64,000 nucleotides of DNA from Apoderus coryli (Eukaryota > Arthropoda > Insecta > Coleoptera > Attelabidae): contig OU452198.1 in assembly GCA_911728435.2 (NCBI GenBank), positions 7,846,001 through 7,910,000 of the forward strand, written 5' to 3'. Shown here one piece after another: positions 31,507 to 43,385 of this stretch. Within the stretch, counting starts at the first letter, position 1, and every line of letters begins with the position of its first letter. The position numbers were made by a program, and so were the translations under genes. The notes below the pieces were generated by a model. That model did no database searches and had not been told where the DNA came from. It worked only from the letters and a program-made list of their open reading frames with translations.

Positions 31507-33145
31507 CAGGGTGTCCCCTCTCAATTGGAATAAACTTCTGGGCATATTGAGGAACCATAGACAAGCAGTTTGCGAAAAGAGACTGATGTCCGGAAGCGCA
31601 TGGTTTTCAAAATACAGGGTGTCAAAGTTTTTTTCAAAAAACCTTTTTTTATCAATATCTCAAAGACACGTTAACCGATTTTCTTGAAATTCACTGGTGA
31701 TGTAAGCTTAATAAGACGCTCAGTTAGCACTAATTAAATGTTAATTATGACTTCCAGTGGCGCCCCGGGGGACAGTGTCACGAATAAAAATGACAAAAAA
31801 ATGTACGCTACTAACTTTTTTGAAAATTTCATATTTTTTTAGAAAGCTCAGTTAAAAATACAACTTTTTTGTCACTTGCTATCTTTTCGTATCTTTCTCC
31901 GTTTTCGAGAAAATTGTTTTATTAAAAACTTTATTAAAAGGTTCGTTATTATTAGAAAGAAAACAGGGAGGCTTTTTTACAAATAATTTATTATTAATAG
32001 TGAAAATCTAAAACAAAACAATGTTGTCATGGTAACACATAAACATGTCATGCGTGGTAAGTATTGCAGAAATGGCAACTTTCTGTGTTTTTTTCTTGCG
32101 CGGTTCTGTTTTACAGCCAATCTAAGAGGCTTTGTTATCTTTGCAGCGTATTTGGGAATTTGCAAGGAAGTGTCCGATCAGAGATGCCGTTGAGGATGAA
32201 GTCATGGCACGCATTCAGAATGGGCCCAACACTAGCACTCGTCAGACTGCGTCGCGACTTGATTCCAGCAAAAATACTGTCCATCGAGTATTGAAAATCC
32301 ACGATCTGCATCCATTTAAACTTCAAAAGGTGCACCATCTACTGCCTGGCGATGCTCCTTGGCGGCTCGAGTTCTGCTCGGTCAAGCGGATGAAAACGCT
32401 GATTTTTTAAGTATAATCTTCACGAGCGATGAAAAAGGAATTTCGCGCGAGGGGACATTCAATCCGAGTAATAACCACGAGTGGAGCGAACAAAATCCAC
32501 ATGCTACGCACATCAGAAGATATCACCAGAAGTTTGGTGTTAATGTTTGGGCAGGTTTTCTGGGCGACCATTTGATTCGGCTGTACGTTCTAGCTGATCA
32601 CCTCAACAGGAATAGCTATCGAGTTTTTTTTGCGAGATATTCTGCCCGAGCTGCTGGTAGATGTACCCCTCCAGTTGCGTAGACAGGCTTGGTTCCAACA
32701 CGATGGTTGTCCAGCGCATTTTGCGCGACCGTGAGAGATTTTTCTCGAAAACGGAGAGAGATACGAAAAAATATCAAGTGACAAAAAAGTTGTATTTTTA
32801 ACTGACTTCTCTAAAAAATATATAAAATGTTTAAAAAAGTCAGTAGCGTACATTTTTTTGTCATTTTTATTCGTGACACTGTCCCCCGGGGCACCACTGG
32901 AAGTCATAATTAACATTTAATTAGTGCTAACTGAGCGTCTTATTAAGCTTACATCACCAGCAAATTTCAAGAAAATCGGTTAACGTGTCTTCGAGATATT
33001 AATAAAAAAAGGTTTTTTGGAAAAAACTTTGACATCCTGTATTTTGAAAACCATGCACTTCCGGACATCAGCCCATCTCAAACTGCTTGTCTATGGTTCC
33101 TCAATATGCCCCAGAAGTTTTTTCCAATTGAGAGGGGACACCCTG
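31507..33145 (+). mobile_element. Long-TIR mariner-type element, internally deleted
   Basis: 1,639 bp, TA-flanked, with ends CAGGGTGTCCCCTCTC and GAGAGGGGACACCCTG. The terminal inverted repeats are about 408 bp each (31507-31914 and 32738-33145) with scattered mismatches. The middle has a transposase relic of about 600 bp that stops just after the second catalytic Asp, where the right repeat begins. It is a deletion derivative that could move only with help. Confidence 0.85.
32130..32733 (+). pseudogene. Mariner-type transposase without third catalytic Asp
   Basis: First frame (to about 32380): helix-turn-helix R-Q-T-A-S-R-L-D-S-S-K-N-T-V-H-R-V-L-K, then HPFKLQKVHHL. A frameshift near 32380-32390 leads to IIFTSDEKG (first Asp), a VWAGFLGDHLIRLYV block (strand region) and DHLNRNSYRVF. 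A second frame change near 32625 leads to L-V-D-V-P-L-Q-L-R-R-Q and W-F-Q-H-D-G-C-P-A-H-F-A-R (second Asp). The sequence then enters the right terminal repeat; the W-P-P-R-S-P-D-L...D-F-F-L-W-G block and third Asp are gone. Confidence 0.75.
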
Positions 33146-34701
33146 TATATTCTGGAATATATAGTTCATTTATACTTCGATATACTTGAATTAAAAGCAG
33201 TTAAATTTCACAATAGCATATGTAATAAGTATAGGTATGCTTACTTTAAATATTATAAGCTATAGGTATGTTAACAAAATAAAAGCTCACACTCGCGTTT
33301 GTTTTTTATTTTGAACAAAATACCAACAAATTCAGTATATTTGAATTAAAAATAAACTCTGCATTTTTACCCTAATATATGGATTATCAAACACATTTAT
33401 GTAGAACAAAAAACATTTTTTGAATTTGAATTTTAATAATAGGTAAATATTTGAGAAGAATATAAACTATTATTCGACTACTAATATTACACTTCTATCA
33501 AAGCTATTTTTTTGAGATTATTGATATTCTCAAATAAGGAAAAATTTATTTTCCGTGTACCATTCAGGAACCGATTGGTTCGAGTGAGATGGTAAGAAAC
33601 CAATTACAGAATAAAGTTTTTATTTTAAAGAAGTAATCCATTCTGGATTGGAGTAATTTGTATGTAATATGAATAAATCTTTTATTATTGAACCAAAAGG
33701 ATAATTTTGATTGATTAACGTTTAGAATTTTAAATATTTGCGATATACCCAAATAACAAGCTTTAATTAAGACTCCAATTACTCATGTTCTATGCAGCAG
33801 TATATTTTGAAAAAAGGCGATAATCACAGATAAAGAAATTCATACCTAACAATTAGTTGGGCTCTGGGAAACGATGAACCTTAGTATGTCAATTTTTCAT
33901 ACTTCCTATGAAAAAACGACATACTTATCACATCTCATCCAAAACTGCCACTTGCTTGGACTAAATTGTATTTAATGGTTTTTTAATGAACACCTTCTAT
34001 AATTATAAATTTAGTAGACACTTTTTATGATCCATATACGTCATATAAATTTTATTAAAACCAACAATGAGTAACAGTAGTAATATTATTTTATCTCCGG
34101 ATAATGTATTTTTGTGGACGACAATAAATGGAGAATCAATTAAGGGTGGCATTCTCTTGTTGTTACTGTTGGGTGGTAGATCTGAGTGACAGTCCACATT
34201 TATTACGATACTAGGATGGTATCAGTAAAGAAAAAAAACACAAACATATTACATAGGAGGGGTGAAACTGTCTGGTAGTTGTATTAAGTAGCTGCAATGT
34301 GTGTCCACTGTCCAGCTATTTTAGTGTTATTCTTCTTATATTGGGGTAATAGTCAGTGAGTAAATTCCGTTTGAGATTAATCGAAATTGGAGAAGACAAA
34401 GGAATCGTATTGACATGTGATTAATTAATATTTTGTCATGTCGTAGTGACGAACCATTGATGTTAACAGCAACAAAACATCAAGAGTATTGTCCTTGAAT
34501 TAAATACTGTTCATCCCATTGCATTGATTGCAAAAGAAACTTAATGTTTTTGTGTGAATTTCGTTTCTATGTAAGGTGTTTATTTTTTTATTCATAGGAC
34601 GTCGAGAGTTGAATAACTGCTTCGGTAAGGCCTAAACTCTGATAAAAGTAGAAAATGAATCTTTGGTTTTTCATCAAATCAATATTATCATTAAAAATAT
34701 A
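33146..34701. other. No recognisable gene
   Basis: AT-rich, only short frames. No element ends could be identified. Confidence 0.4.
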
Positions 34702-35685
34702 CAGGGTGAGTCATCCTAGACACGACGGTCTACTGTGGCAAAACTAATCAGATTTTCAAAATTCTTTCAACGTCTGATTTTGTAGACCTATAAGGACTAC
34801 GTTCCAAAAAATAGGTGCCCTTTATACAGGGTGTTACATTATCCCGTAGCATGTCTAACTTACGTTTTTTTTAAATGGAACACCTTAGATATTATTTTTC
34901 CCATCGACTCACACATCTTATTAAATGATTTTAAAAAAAACATTCCCTATTATAAGCCATTTTTTATAGTTACACCAATGCGTTTTGCAAATAGTAGGTA
35001 TTTAATAAGATGTACAACATCCTGTAGTAAAATAATCCATTACACATTCGCTACAAAAGCTACACATTGCACAGGGTGATGACATTTTGCAAACCCATAA
35101 AAATCTTGATGTTTTCAAATGGCACATCCTGTATATTATCTCACTATTAAAAAGCAAACATTCTAACGGTTCAAAAAATACCATAAATTTGTGAATAGGA
35201 AATAAAACGTCAAACTCCACGAAATCAGTTTAATACATCACACTTAATGTGTTGGGTCGATTAAATTGCTATAAATTACGATACATGTTTTATAAAAAAT
35301 TTACAAAATTTTATTAATCGAGATGATAACTAAAAAGAAAAACTCAAAAATGTAATATAATAAATATATTTTATTCTCATTTATAACAATTAACAGTATT
35401 TTCCTCGAAATGGTGAGTTGGTGGAATTACAACAATACAATCATACCATAAAAATGTATTTTTTCAGACTTCAACACATTACTCTTAACGTACTCTTAGT
35501 TTAATGAAATGATGTAATATTTGCAAATACAAATTTACTTGCTTTACTTTTACGTATTGTCGCAAACAACGATTATATTAAGAAGGCCGTGTAGTGCAAA
35601 ATATGCCACATTTACCTAGATAGTTTTCGCAGTTTAGGAAAGTATATTTTTAAAACAATTTTTTTATTTTTAATATTTTTTAAAA

Positions 35686-35858
35686 GATGGTATTCCGCGG
35701 AAGAAAATGTTGACATGATATTAACAATTAGTGAATGTTTTTCAAATTGTCTATTCCATCCATAGTATATCCCTACACCGGAAACACCCTGATACCAAAG
35801 TGCTTGCAAATTTCCATTACTACGATACCGAGAATAAATATCAGTTTCGTACGGGTGC
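35686..35858 (+). pseudogene. Mariner-type transposase, N-terminal scrap
   Basis: Reads WYSAEENVDMILTISECFSN, the W-Y-S-x-E-x-x-D-M-I start of DUF4817-like helix-turn-helix domains. After a frameshift it continues HRKHPDTKVLANFHYYDTEN, the R-x-P-x-x-K-x-F-x-N-x-H part. The LINE tail at 35861 cuts it off. Confidence 0.55.
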
Positions 35859-35860
35859 TA

Positions 35861-37525
35861 TAATAATAATAATAATTTATTTGCCAATAAAAAAGTAAAT
35901 ATTACAATAATATTCCTAAGAACTAATCGAAACAGTGCAAATAAATTCGCCTATAACCCCAAAAAAGTTTAGAACTTGAGCAGTGGGTCGGCAAGCAAGT
36001 CTGCAATGTTTCTACTACCTATTTATAAAAACTATTCTATGAACTACAACATTTGATTCAAGACTTAGGACTAACTAAAACTTACTTAACATAGGACTAT
36101 ACTATATTTTATTTTGACATAATTCAGAAAGGAAAATGAAGACAAACAATTATATATTTATATAATAGTAAATCGTTTAAACCGAACGAAGTGGAATGTT
36201 AAAAGAAAATCAATTCAATTCAAATCAGTCACGATAATAGAAGTTTTTTGCGTCAATAATGCGATGAATTTCCAACCTAGACGTTTCTTTTATAAAATGC
36301 CTAACTTTATTTCTGTATAAACTATACGAATTTAAATTTTTTAAATGTGATGGTGCATAACTATATATCTTTGGCAATATATAAACAAATGATCTTTGAG
36401 TGATGGTTAGCACCTGCCTTGGTATAATAACTGAAGATTCTCTAAACCTAGTATTATATTGATGATCAATACTTGTTAATTCCGATCTATTTTTATGTGC
36501 TCGCTGCAACATTTTGCAAGCAAAAATCTGTCTTACATCAAAAACCTCAGCATCTTGGAATAACTGATCAGTTGGAAATTGAAAATATTTTCGAAATACA
36601 ATGTTTAAAATACATTTTTGTGCAATCTCTAGCCTGTGGTAGTAATTATTCATAACTCCTCCCCAAGCAATCAAACCATATCTTAAATGACTCTCAACTA
36701 AATGTCCCTAAGAAAACGAAATTTACAAAAAAGTGAGCGCAATTTTTTTAATAATTCGTTTATATGGTGGTCCCATTTTAGTTGACTATCCAATATTATT
36801 CCCAAATATTTAATAGTAGTAGTATGGAAATATTGTAACTGCCGTTATTAACAGTAATATTTAATGAACCGAAAAGAGGAGTATTAGACGTGGATGGTGA
36901 GAAAGGGACACCATAAGTTTTGTTAAAATTAACCGTTAATAGCTACTATTAAACCATTGAAACATTTTCAACAAATCCGTCTCCGCTATTCTTTTAGCCT
37001 CCATCTAGCTATCAGCCTTATAGACTATGACGGTATCAGCCGCAAAACTTATTATTTTTCCCTGAAATTGTCCTAAGACAGTTCCCTGTGGCACACCGTA
37101 CTCTACAGTCATCGCGTTGCTTAAAGCATTGTTAATTCGAACACATTGTTGCCTGTTTGATAAGTAACTTCTAAATAATTTGTATGTTACACCTCTTAAC
37201 CCTATTCCCTCAAGCACATTCAACAGCATACTATGATCAACAATGTCAAACGCTTTTGCCAAATCAACAAAACAACATAATGAAAGTTTACGTTCATTAA
37301 ACCACACATTTATCTCTTGCATTAATTTAGCCATAGCATCTTCCGTAGACTTATTCTCTCTGAAACCAAATTGGAGGCTTGATAAGACATTGTATTTCTG
37401 AAGATAATCATTCATTCTATTTTTGATCAGCTTTTCTAGTACTTTGGAAATAGAAGATATTAATGAAATAGGGCGATAATTGCTAATTGAATTCGAACCT
37501 CCCTTATGAATAGGTATAGTCAGAG
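35861..37525 (-). mobile_element. 5'-truncated LINE inside the 34.7-kb mariner
   Basis: Minus-strand LINE; (TAA)n at 35861-35876 is the reversed (TTA)n tail. The 5' junction lies at about 37525, within the transposase relic. Confidence 0.75.
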
Positions 37526-37532
37526 ATATCAT
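36225..37532 (-). pseudogene. LINE reverse transcriptase with internal deletion
   Basis: Upstream frame (37532-37005): LTIPIHKGGSNSISNYRPIS (fingers), LSSLQFGFRENKSTEDA, FVDLAKAFDIVDHSMLL (palm), EYGVPQGTVLG, then a deletion removes the P-L-L-F-L-I-Y-I-N-D stretch so that G-V-P-Q-G is followed within a few residues by S-F-A-A-D-T (the catalytic F-A-D-D changed to F-A-A-D). Further frames are broken until 36674-36225, where the C-terminal part reads EIAQKCILNIVFRKY and the KIYSYAPSHLKNLNS block. Loss of a catalytic Asp and the deletion make it dead. CR1/RTE-like wording. Confidence 0.8.
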
Positions 37533-37710
37533 GATTGGGACATATTTCTTTGACGGTCATTTAAATGGCGATAAATTCTTACGATTTTTAGAACATGATT
37601 TTTGGTTAATTTTGGATAAAGTACACTAGACGTTAGGCAAAAATTATGGTTACAATTGAATGCACATTTTAAGCGTACCGTGCGCGATCATCATATTATA
37701 ATCGTTGTTT
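37526..37710 (+). pseudogene. Mariner-type transposase, middle scrap
   Basis: Reads I-G-T-Y-F-F-D-G-H-L-N-G-D-K-F-L-R-F-L-E-H and then W-L-I-L-D-K-V-H, a stop, and R-Q-K-L-W-L-Q-L-N-A-H-F-K-R-T-V-R-D. This corresponds to the I-G-P-Y-F-F-x-G-x-L-N-G-x-x-Y-L-x-F-L and W-F-Q-Q-D-G-A-P-x-H-F-A-R region of long-TIR mariner transposases; the second catalytic Asp reads Asn here and the following Gly-Ala-Pro is deleted. It runs directly into the right terminal repeat. Confidence 0.6.
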
Positions 37711-38479
37711 GCTACAATACGTAAAAGTAGCATAGCAAGTAAATTTGTGCTTATACCAATTTAAAAAAAAAATTGTTGTTATTAAACCAACAACTTTTAT
37801 CGTATTTTTTGAACCGTTATAGTGTTGGCTTTTTAATAGTAAGATAATATACAGGGTGTGCTATTTGAAAAAATCAAGATTTTTATGGGTGTGCAAAATG
37901 TCATCACCCTGTATAATGGGTAGCTTTTCGAACCAAAGTGTAATGGATTATTTTACTACAAGATGTTGTACATCTTACTGAATACCTACTATTTGCAAAA
38001 CGCATTGGTGTAACTATAAAAAATGGCTTATAATGGTGCATGTTTTTTAACTTTTAAAATTAATATCTAGTTAACTACGCATTTTAGAGCAAAAAAACCT
38101 TATATCATGTATTCGACTGATATATGGCATACGAAAATATGAACATGTGTCTCATAAATTGCCTGACTTGAAGTGGCTTAATATGCGAAATAGATTTCAT
38201 CTAAATACTATTTGCTTATATAACAAAATCGTAAAATTTCAATCTCCTCCTTATCTCTACACAAAATAGATCGTTACTAACACCTCCAGTGCATAGAACA
38301 TCAACTTTTCAACGAAGCTTCTCATACACGATGCACTGTCTCCGTCAACTTTTAAAAAACATATGTTTCAGAGGATTTGGTCACAGCAAACCTCACCTAT
38401 CTCTTGTTAATTGACCTTATTCTTATACTTCTTTCTTTCTCAGTTAGCAAAACACTTGGGGGACTATTTTTTTTTTGGT

Positions 38480-39803
38480 GCTCCTAATATAGGCTTTTGA
38501 CAGCGTTAATCACGATGTACTTTTGACCAAGCTGGAATGTGCAGGCATACGTGGAACGTGCTTGGATTGGTTTTCTACCTATCTCAGACATCGAAAGCAG
38601 TGTGTAAATCTAAAGGGCGCTATGGATAACAGGGCGGGTAATGTTTCCTCAGACTTTGAAGTCATGAAAAGTTCGGTTCCTCAGGGTTCCATTTTGGGAC
38701 CGTTGCTGTTCCTTATCTACATAAATGATGTGCCTGCATCGATCGGTCAGGTCAGACGACGTTGTTTTGTATGCCGATGATGTGTTTTTTCATTGCCTTG
38801 CACGAACCACTGAACTGCTGAGAGGGAAGCTGCGTTGTACCCTCAACTCTATCTCAGGCTGGTGTCAGATGAACCAGATATACATAAATATGAACAAGAC
38901 CAAGTATATTAATTTTTCTCTAACTGACAGAGGAGTGGTCGAACATACCGATTTATTGGAAAACGTTCGCTCTATAAGATGTTTGGGGTTTGAGCTCTAT
39001 TTTGATTTGAGGTGGCACTCTCATATCGCGTATGTAGCCGGTAAATTGTCAAGGTCATGTTATTGCATTAGAAATTTTCATGCTAGAGCCTTGTCCCTTG
39101 AAGTACTAAGAACGGTATACTTTTCCAACATCCATGCTCACTTGCAGTATGGAATCATAATTTGGGGCAACTCATCTAGGGCAAAGCAACTCTTTATTCT
39201 CCAGAAACGTGCACTGAGAATTATGTATGGATTGCCTCGAAGATGTAGCTGCAGGGGAAGGTTTGTAGAACTTGGAGTACTGACGATGTATTCTCTATAC
39301 GTATTTGAATGGCCAAGTTTGTGCACAGAAATAGATATTTGTTCGTGTTTTTCGAATCGTCAACCTGACAAGGTGGGCATTCCATACTGATGCCCAGACA
39401 CTCTACATCAGCTTTTCAGCGTGGTTCTTATTACATGTGTGCTACGATTTACAATAGAATCCCTACCCACTTTAAAAATTTAAGTAACAGACTGTTTACG
39501 TACAGACTGAAAATGCTTTGAAGAGATAAAGAGTACTATTCGCTGCAGGATTATCTCCAAGACCAGCTGCTTTGATGTTTTGTGGTTGCCAGTTCGATTT
39601 GTGTTTTATTTTTATTGTGATTACTAATTATTTGTATCATTTTTTTTTGTTGCAGATTGTTTGATGTAATGTATTTTTGATTGACATTGTTTTTTGGTAT
39701 ATACTGATATTTTTGTATGGTTTTGATTTCTGCAAAATTTCCTGTAACATTATTGTTTTTTTGGAAATAAATGCTTATTCTATTCTATTCTATTCTATTC
39801 TAT
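38480..39803 (+). mobile_element. LINE B, 5'-truncated, (TTCTA)n tail
   Basis: Plus-strand LINE nested in LINE A; it ends in repeated TTCTA at 39775-39803. It starts within the RT palm at about 38490. Confidence 0.75.
38490..39575 (+). pseudogene. LINE B reverse transcriptase with frameshifts
   Basis: Starts at F-D-S-V-N-H-D-V-L-L-T-K-L (palm), then SSVPQGSILGPLLFLIYIND (Ser for Gly at the start of the block). A frameshift near 38755 follows, then VVLYADDVFFH (catalytic YADD intact), RCLGFELYFDLRWHSH (thumb) and LQKRALRIMYGLPRR (post-RT). A second break near 39330-39390 follows; the tail reads on in other frames to the stop-rich end at about 39575. The pattern resembles the LINE at 3.1-4.1 kb. 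Confidence 0.8.
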
Positions 39804-40309
39804 GATCTGTGTACAATACAATTAGTGTAATCTGGTTTTTGTTAATATTTCCTACCGGGATTGGATATATACCTACTTGTACTATTTTTTTTTTTTTCAT
39901 TTGTTTTATATACATTTTGAGTAATTATTATTTCAATGGGGTTAAGTGGTAAAACACACTTCCCCCTTTTTTTGACACTTTTTTGTACATTAAGATATAG
40001 AATTATAAATTTTTTTTTCTGTTTTTTTTTTTTGTCAAAAAATAAAGGCATTATTATTATTATTATATTAAAATCATTTAATAAGATGTCTGAATCGAAA
40101 GCAAAAATAATATCTAGGGTGTTCCATTAAAAAAAACGTAAGTTTGATATGCTACGGGATAATTTATGTAATGTATATCATGATTGGGCCATATTTCTTC
40201 CCCGTATAAATGGCACCTATTTTAGAATGTAGTCCTAATAGGTCTACAAAATCAGACGTTGAAAGAATTTTGCCACAGTAGACTGTCGCGTCTAGGGTGA
40301 GTCACCCTG

Positions 40310-42047
40310 TATAAAGGTAGTACTAGCTAGCCAACTACAATGTTGGTAATGGCTAATTGTGTAAAGTTTGCGGCCTATAATGTGTCTTCATCTACATTGT
40401 TTCAATATAGTTGGGTTAGGTGAGCTGGAGGTGGAGATGTTAGACGTATTTAGTATATTTTGTATACAATAATAATTTTATTTCACGCTGAAATATTATT
40501 TGCTACATCTACATCTTACGTTGTTTAATACAACAATAACAGGAACATATATAGAAGTAGGTATAAAAAATAACTTTACGACATATTTCATTTCATGTAG
40601 GGTTATATTCCTTTTCCTTCCTTCCTGATGTCATACTCGCATATTCTAATACGCATACAGATATACTTTTAGCGATTTATAAATGTGTCTTTGAATGTTA
40701 TTGACAGCGACATTAAGGGAGACATAAAGAAATGCTTTTCGTGCCACATTCCCCATCATAAAATCGACATCTGTAACAGATCAGCAACAAAGCAAAAGGG
40801 AATCGATTAGGCCGCGACGGTAGAGTCCTATGTGTAGATTAACAGAGGTGGCTTTGACAGATTTTCAATATATTATTCCAATTTAACATTATATTAAATT
40901 TAAACCTTACCACTACTTTACGAAAACATTTTTATTTAAATATAAATACACGTTTCGCTAACACTGTTATCATCCTTAGGAAAGAATTAAAACTACAACA
41001 AAGTAAGTTTTTGCCTTCGATGAATTCCAGACCAACAGAAATTTGCCCACAATCAAAACATACACAACAAACTTGTGCCCAGAGGGATTTTGACTATACA
41101 GGTGTGAAAAAGAGGTTTAAATTTAAGTCCAGAAGTGAAGGAGTGTCAGTGGGGAGAATTTGTGCTGAGTAAATAAATTGCCAAATAATTTTAGGACTCT
41201 CTCAATGTCCGGGTTTAAGTCAAGGGTGTCTGAGGTGTTATTCAGTGAGCAATGTCTAGCGTAGATGAATATGTGAGCCTATTCACTTTCCGCCATCCTC
41301 CTTTGTTTGTTTATTTTTTATTGTTTAGCAGAAATATTGATCTTGTAAATATGTACACCCATTTTTGTAACTGCATAATATTGTGGGTTTTGCGTAAATG
41401 TATTATTTAGTTTTAATTTAGGTTCATTGAGAATATCAGCTGTGATGAATATGCACCTTTTAACAATAACAAATTGTCTTGAATTTGATGAATGTATTTT
41501 TTTGCTGAAGTTATTGTTAATAAAGATATTTATTGAAGTGAATACTTCTTTGGTCGCGTCACGACACGATTTATAAAATTTTCGTAACGCAAAAGAGATG
41601 AAGCATATAACAAATATGAGGGAGAGAGAGAGACTATATCCTATACAATATACTATTATGTATATAGCGGCTTACCGTTGCCTATCCTTCGGTTGTCCCT
41701 TTTGTACCGTCATTCGTATTCCCTTCCTCTCTCGTGAAAGAAATATTCACTTCTATCACGTGTACTGTGCTGCACGCGTATTTTTATTATTATTATTATT
41801 AAATTTTGCTTTTAACGTTTACAGAATGCAATTGAGTTTTTCGGAAGAAATTTTTGTTATTAATTTGGCTTTGGACAGGGACTATTTCTTCAAAAAAGAA
41901 AAACGTTGGTCGGTGCGCGAACTGTTCTTTAAAGTTGTTGTTAACCGTCTTAAAAATAAATAATGAATCTGGAATCAGAAATTTTGATAGAATAACACTT
42001 ACTTAATTTACAACTTTATATTGGGAGTACGAAGCAATAAATGAATA
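40310..42047. other. No recognisable gene; hammerhead-like phrase and short exon-like frame
   Basis: A minus-strand hammerhead-like phrase lies at 40948-40980. The 121-codon frame at 41598-41963 includes a GA run and is mostly low complexity. Its last 45 codons start at an ATG at 41826, just after a T-rich tract ending in CAG (41802-41824), so they could be an exon; I find no family resemblance. Confidence 0.3.
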
Positions 42048-43053
42048 TTACTTAGACACCACAACCACATTTTGCAACAAAGCTTCGCTTATCTCGTCAA
42101 TGCAGTGCCGAATTTCATCTTTCAAAGCGCCGGTTATTTGTGGTGTGTTCACGCCAACTCGGTCTTTCAAATGACCCCAGAGAAAATAATCTAATGGCGT
42201 TAAATGACAAGAACGAGGCGACCAATTGACATCACCAAATCGAGAAATTACACGACCGAGAAATTTCTCATGCAATAACTAAATTGTTTGGCCGGCTGTG
42301 TGGCCTATGGCGCCGTCTTGCTGAAACCAAAGGTTACTGATGTCAACATTAGCCAATTGTGGCCACAAAAAATCGGTTATCATGGTTTGGTAGCGCAGAG
42401 AATTCACGTTTCATTGCTTAATTTTGAAAAGTTACGGGCCGATGATGTCGGCTAACCACAAACCGCACCCTACGGTCACTTTCTTTGGTTGTAATGGTTT
42501 TTCGAGGACTATTTGTGGATTTTGTGAGCCCCATATGCGACAATTTTGTTTGCTTACATAATCACCTAATTGAAAATGGGCCTCATCAGTACAGGTGATT
42601 TTGTTGTAAAATGCGTTGTTTTCGTTTTGTTTTTCAGACAGCCAATTGACAAACGTTCGACGCGAACGATAGTCGACCGGCTTTAATTCCTGAACGAGTT
42701 GAACTTTGTAAGCGTGAGGATAAAGATCTTTATGCAAAATGTTGCGCAAACTGCCTCTGGTGATGCCCAAGTGTTGTGAACGTCGACGAGTTGATGTTCC
42801 AGGATCATTCTCAACACTTTGTTGTACAGCGGCTATGTTTCCATCACTTACGGCCACTACCAGCGTATTGTTTTGGTCTATTGTCAGCAACAGTACCGTA
42901 AATAAAATAAATTACGCACAGCGCTCTCAGAAGGAGCCTGATTACGAGGAAAAGCTGCCTGAAATTTACGAAGTGACACAGTAAAATCTTCACAATTTGA
43001 TAGTAAATTTTCACACTTAAAATAATTTTTTGTTCAAGAGTGTAGCGGTCCAT
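42048..43053 (-). pseudogene. Mariner-type transposase with several stops
   Basis: Starts at an ATG at 43053: MDRYTLEQKIILSVKIYYQ, a typical Y-S-x-E-Q-R start. A frameshift in the helix-turn-helix region follows. From 42890 one frame runs through STRRRSQHLGITRGSLRNIL, TCTDEAHFQL (first Asp) and L-W-L-A-D-I-I-G-P, a short deletion and two stops, LRYQTMITDFLWPQLANVD, LWFQQDGAIGHTAGQ (second Asp), a TAG, and RSCHLTPLDYFLWGHLK (third Asp). With the stop counted as one residue there are 41 positions between the second and third Asp. Dead. Confidence 0.8.
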
Positions 43054-43167
43054 GGTTAAAATTTCCCAACTTTTTACTAAATAAATGTCAAAGAATAACA
43101 GCTCAATTCTTTACATTTCATCATTTAACAGCCAATTTACTTCCTGACCTCAAATTTGCCCACCCAT
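42048..43167 (-). mobile_element. Mariner-type element (DD41D), 3' end lost
   Basis: Right (upstream) end ATGGGTGGGCAAATTTGAGG on the minus strand at 43148-43167; the other terminal repeat could not be found left of 42048. A copy of this end sits alone at 13536. Coding relic listed separately. Confidence 0.65.
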
Positions 43168-43342
43168 TACTACTGTTACTAGGTTCACGCGGAAACTAAA
43201 AAATCAAACACTTGATAGTTTTTATTTTTGGTGATTCTTTAATTGGCAGCCATAAGTGAATTGTTCAATTTCTAATTGAAATGATTTATAAAAAGAAATA
43301 AAACCTCGAAAAACTTTTTGGCTTTTCTCAAATATTATGAAT

Positions 43343-43385
43343 AACCACTGATGATAAAGCCTGAGGCTTCGAAACATGCTTGGTT
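43343..43385 (+). ncRNA. Hammerhead-ribozyme-like motif with intact core
   Basis: Stem I AACCA, core CTGATGA, stem II with AAGCC/GGCTT, core GAAA, then CATGCT and TGGTT closing stem I over 5 bp. Both invariant core blocks are intact. The stem III/cleavage position reads GCT where relatives would have GTC or similar, so activity is doubtful. Confidence 0.45.

Larger units (their letters stand above)
38061..40067 (+). mobile_element. LINE A in the right TIR, itself carrying LINE B
   Basis: Flanked by the 7-bp direct repeat TTAAAAT (38054-38060 and 40068-40074) exactly where the terminal repeat is interrupted; the tail is (ATT)n at 40050-40065. Its surviving coding part at about 38130-38400 reads LPDLKWLNMRNRFHLNTICL and later N-x-x-P-P-Y-L-Y, the C-terminus of a LINE RT protein. 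The rest of the interval is occupied by LINE B. Confidence 0.65.
34702..40309 (+). mobile_element. Long-TIR mariner broken by several LINEs
   Basis: TA-flanked ends CAGGGTGAGTCATCCTAGAC and GTCTAGGGTGAGTCACCCTG type (right end 40280-40309). The left terminal repeat reaches to about 35585 (about 880 bp). The right one comes in two pieces, 37690-38060 and 40068-40309, separated by a LINE. Inside lie plus-strand transposase relics at 35686-35858 and 37526-37710, separated by another LINE. The same end occurs again at 52010-52180. Removing the LINEs would leave about 1.9 kb. Confidence 0.75.

Noticed and set aside
41598..41825. Upstream part of the 121-codon frame
   Set aside because: Mostly GA and TTA simple repeat; only the last 45 codons looked worth mentioning.
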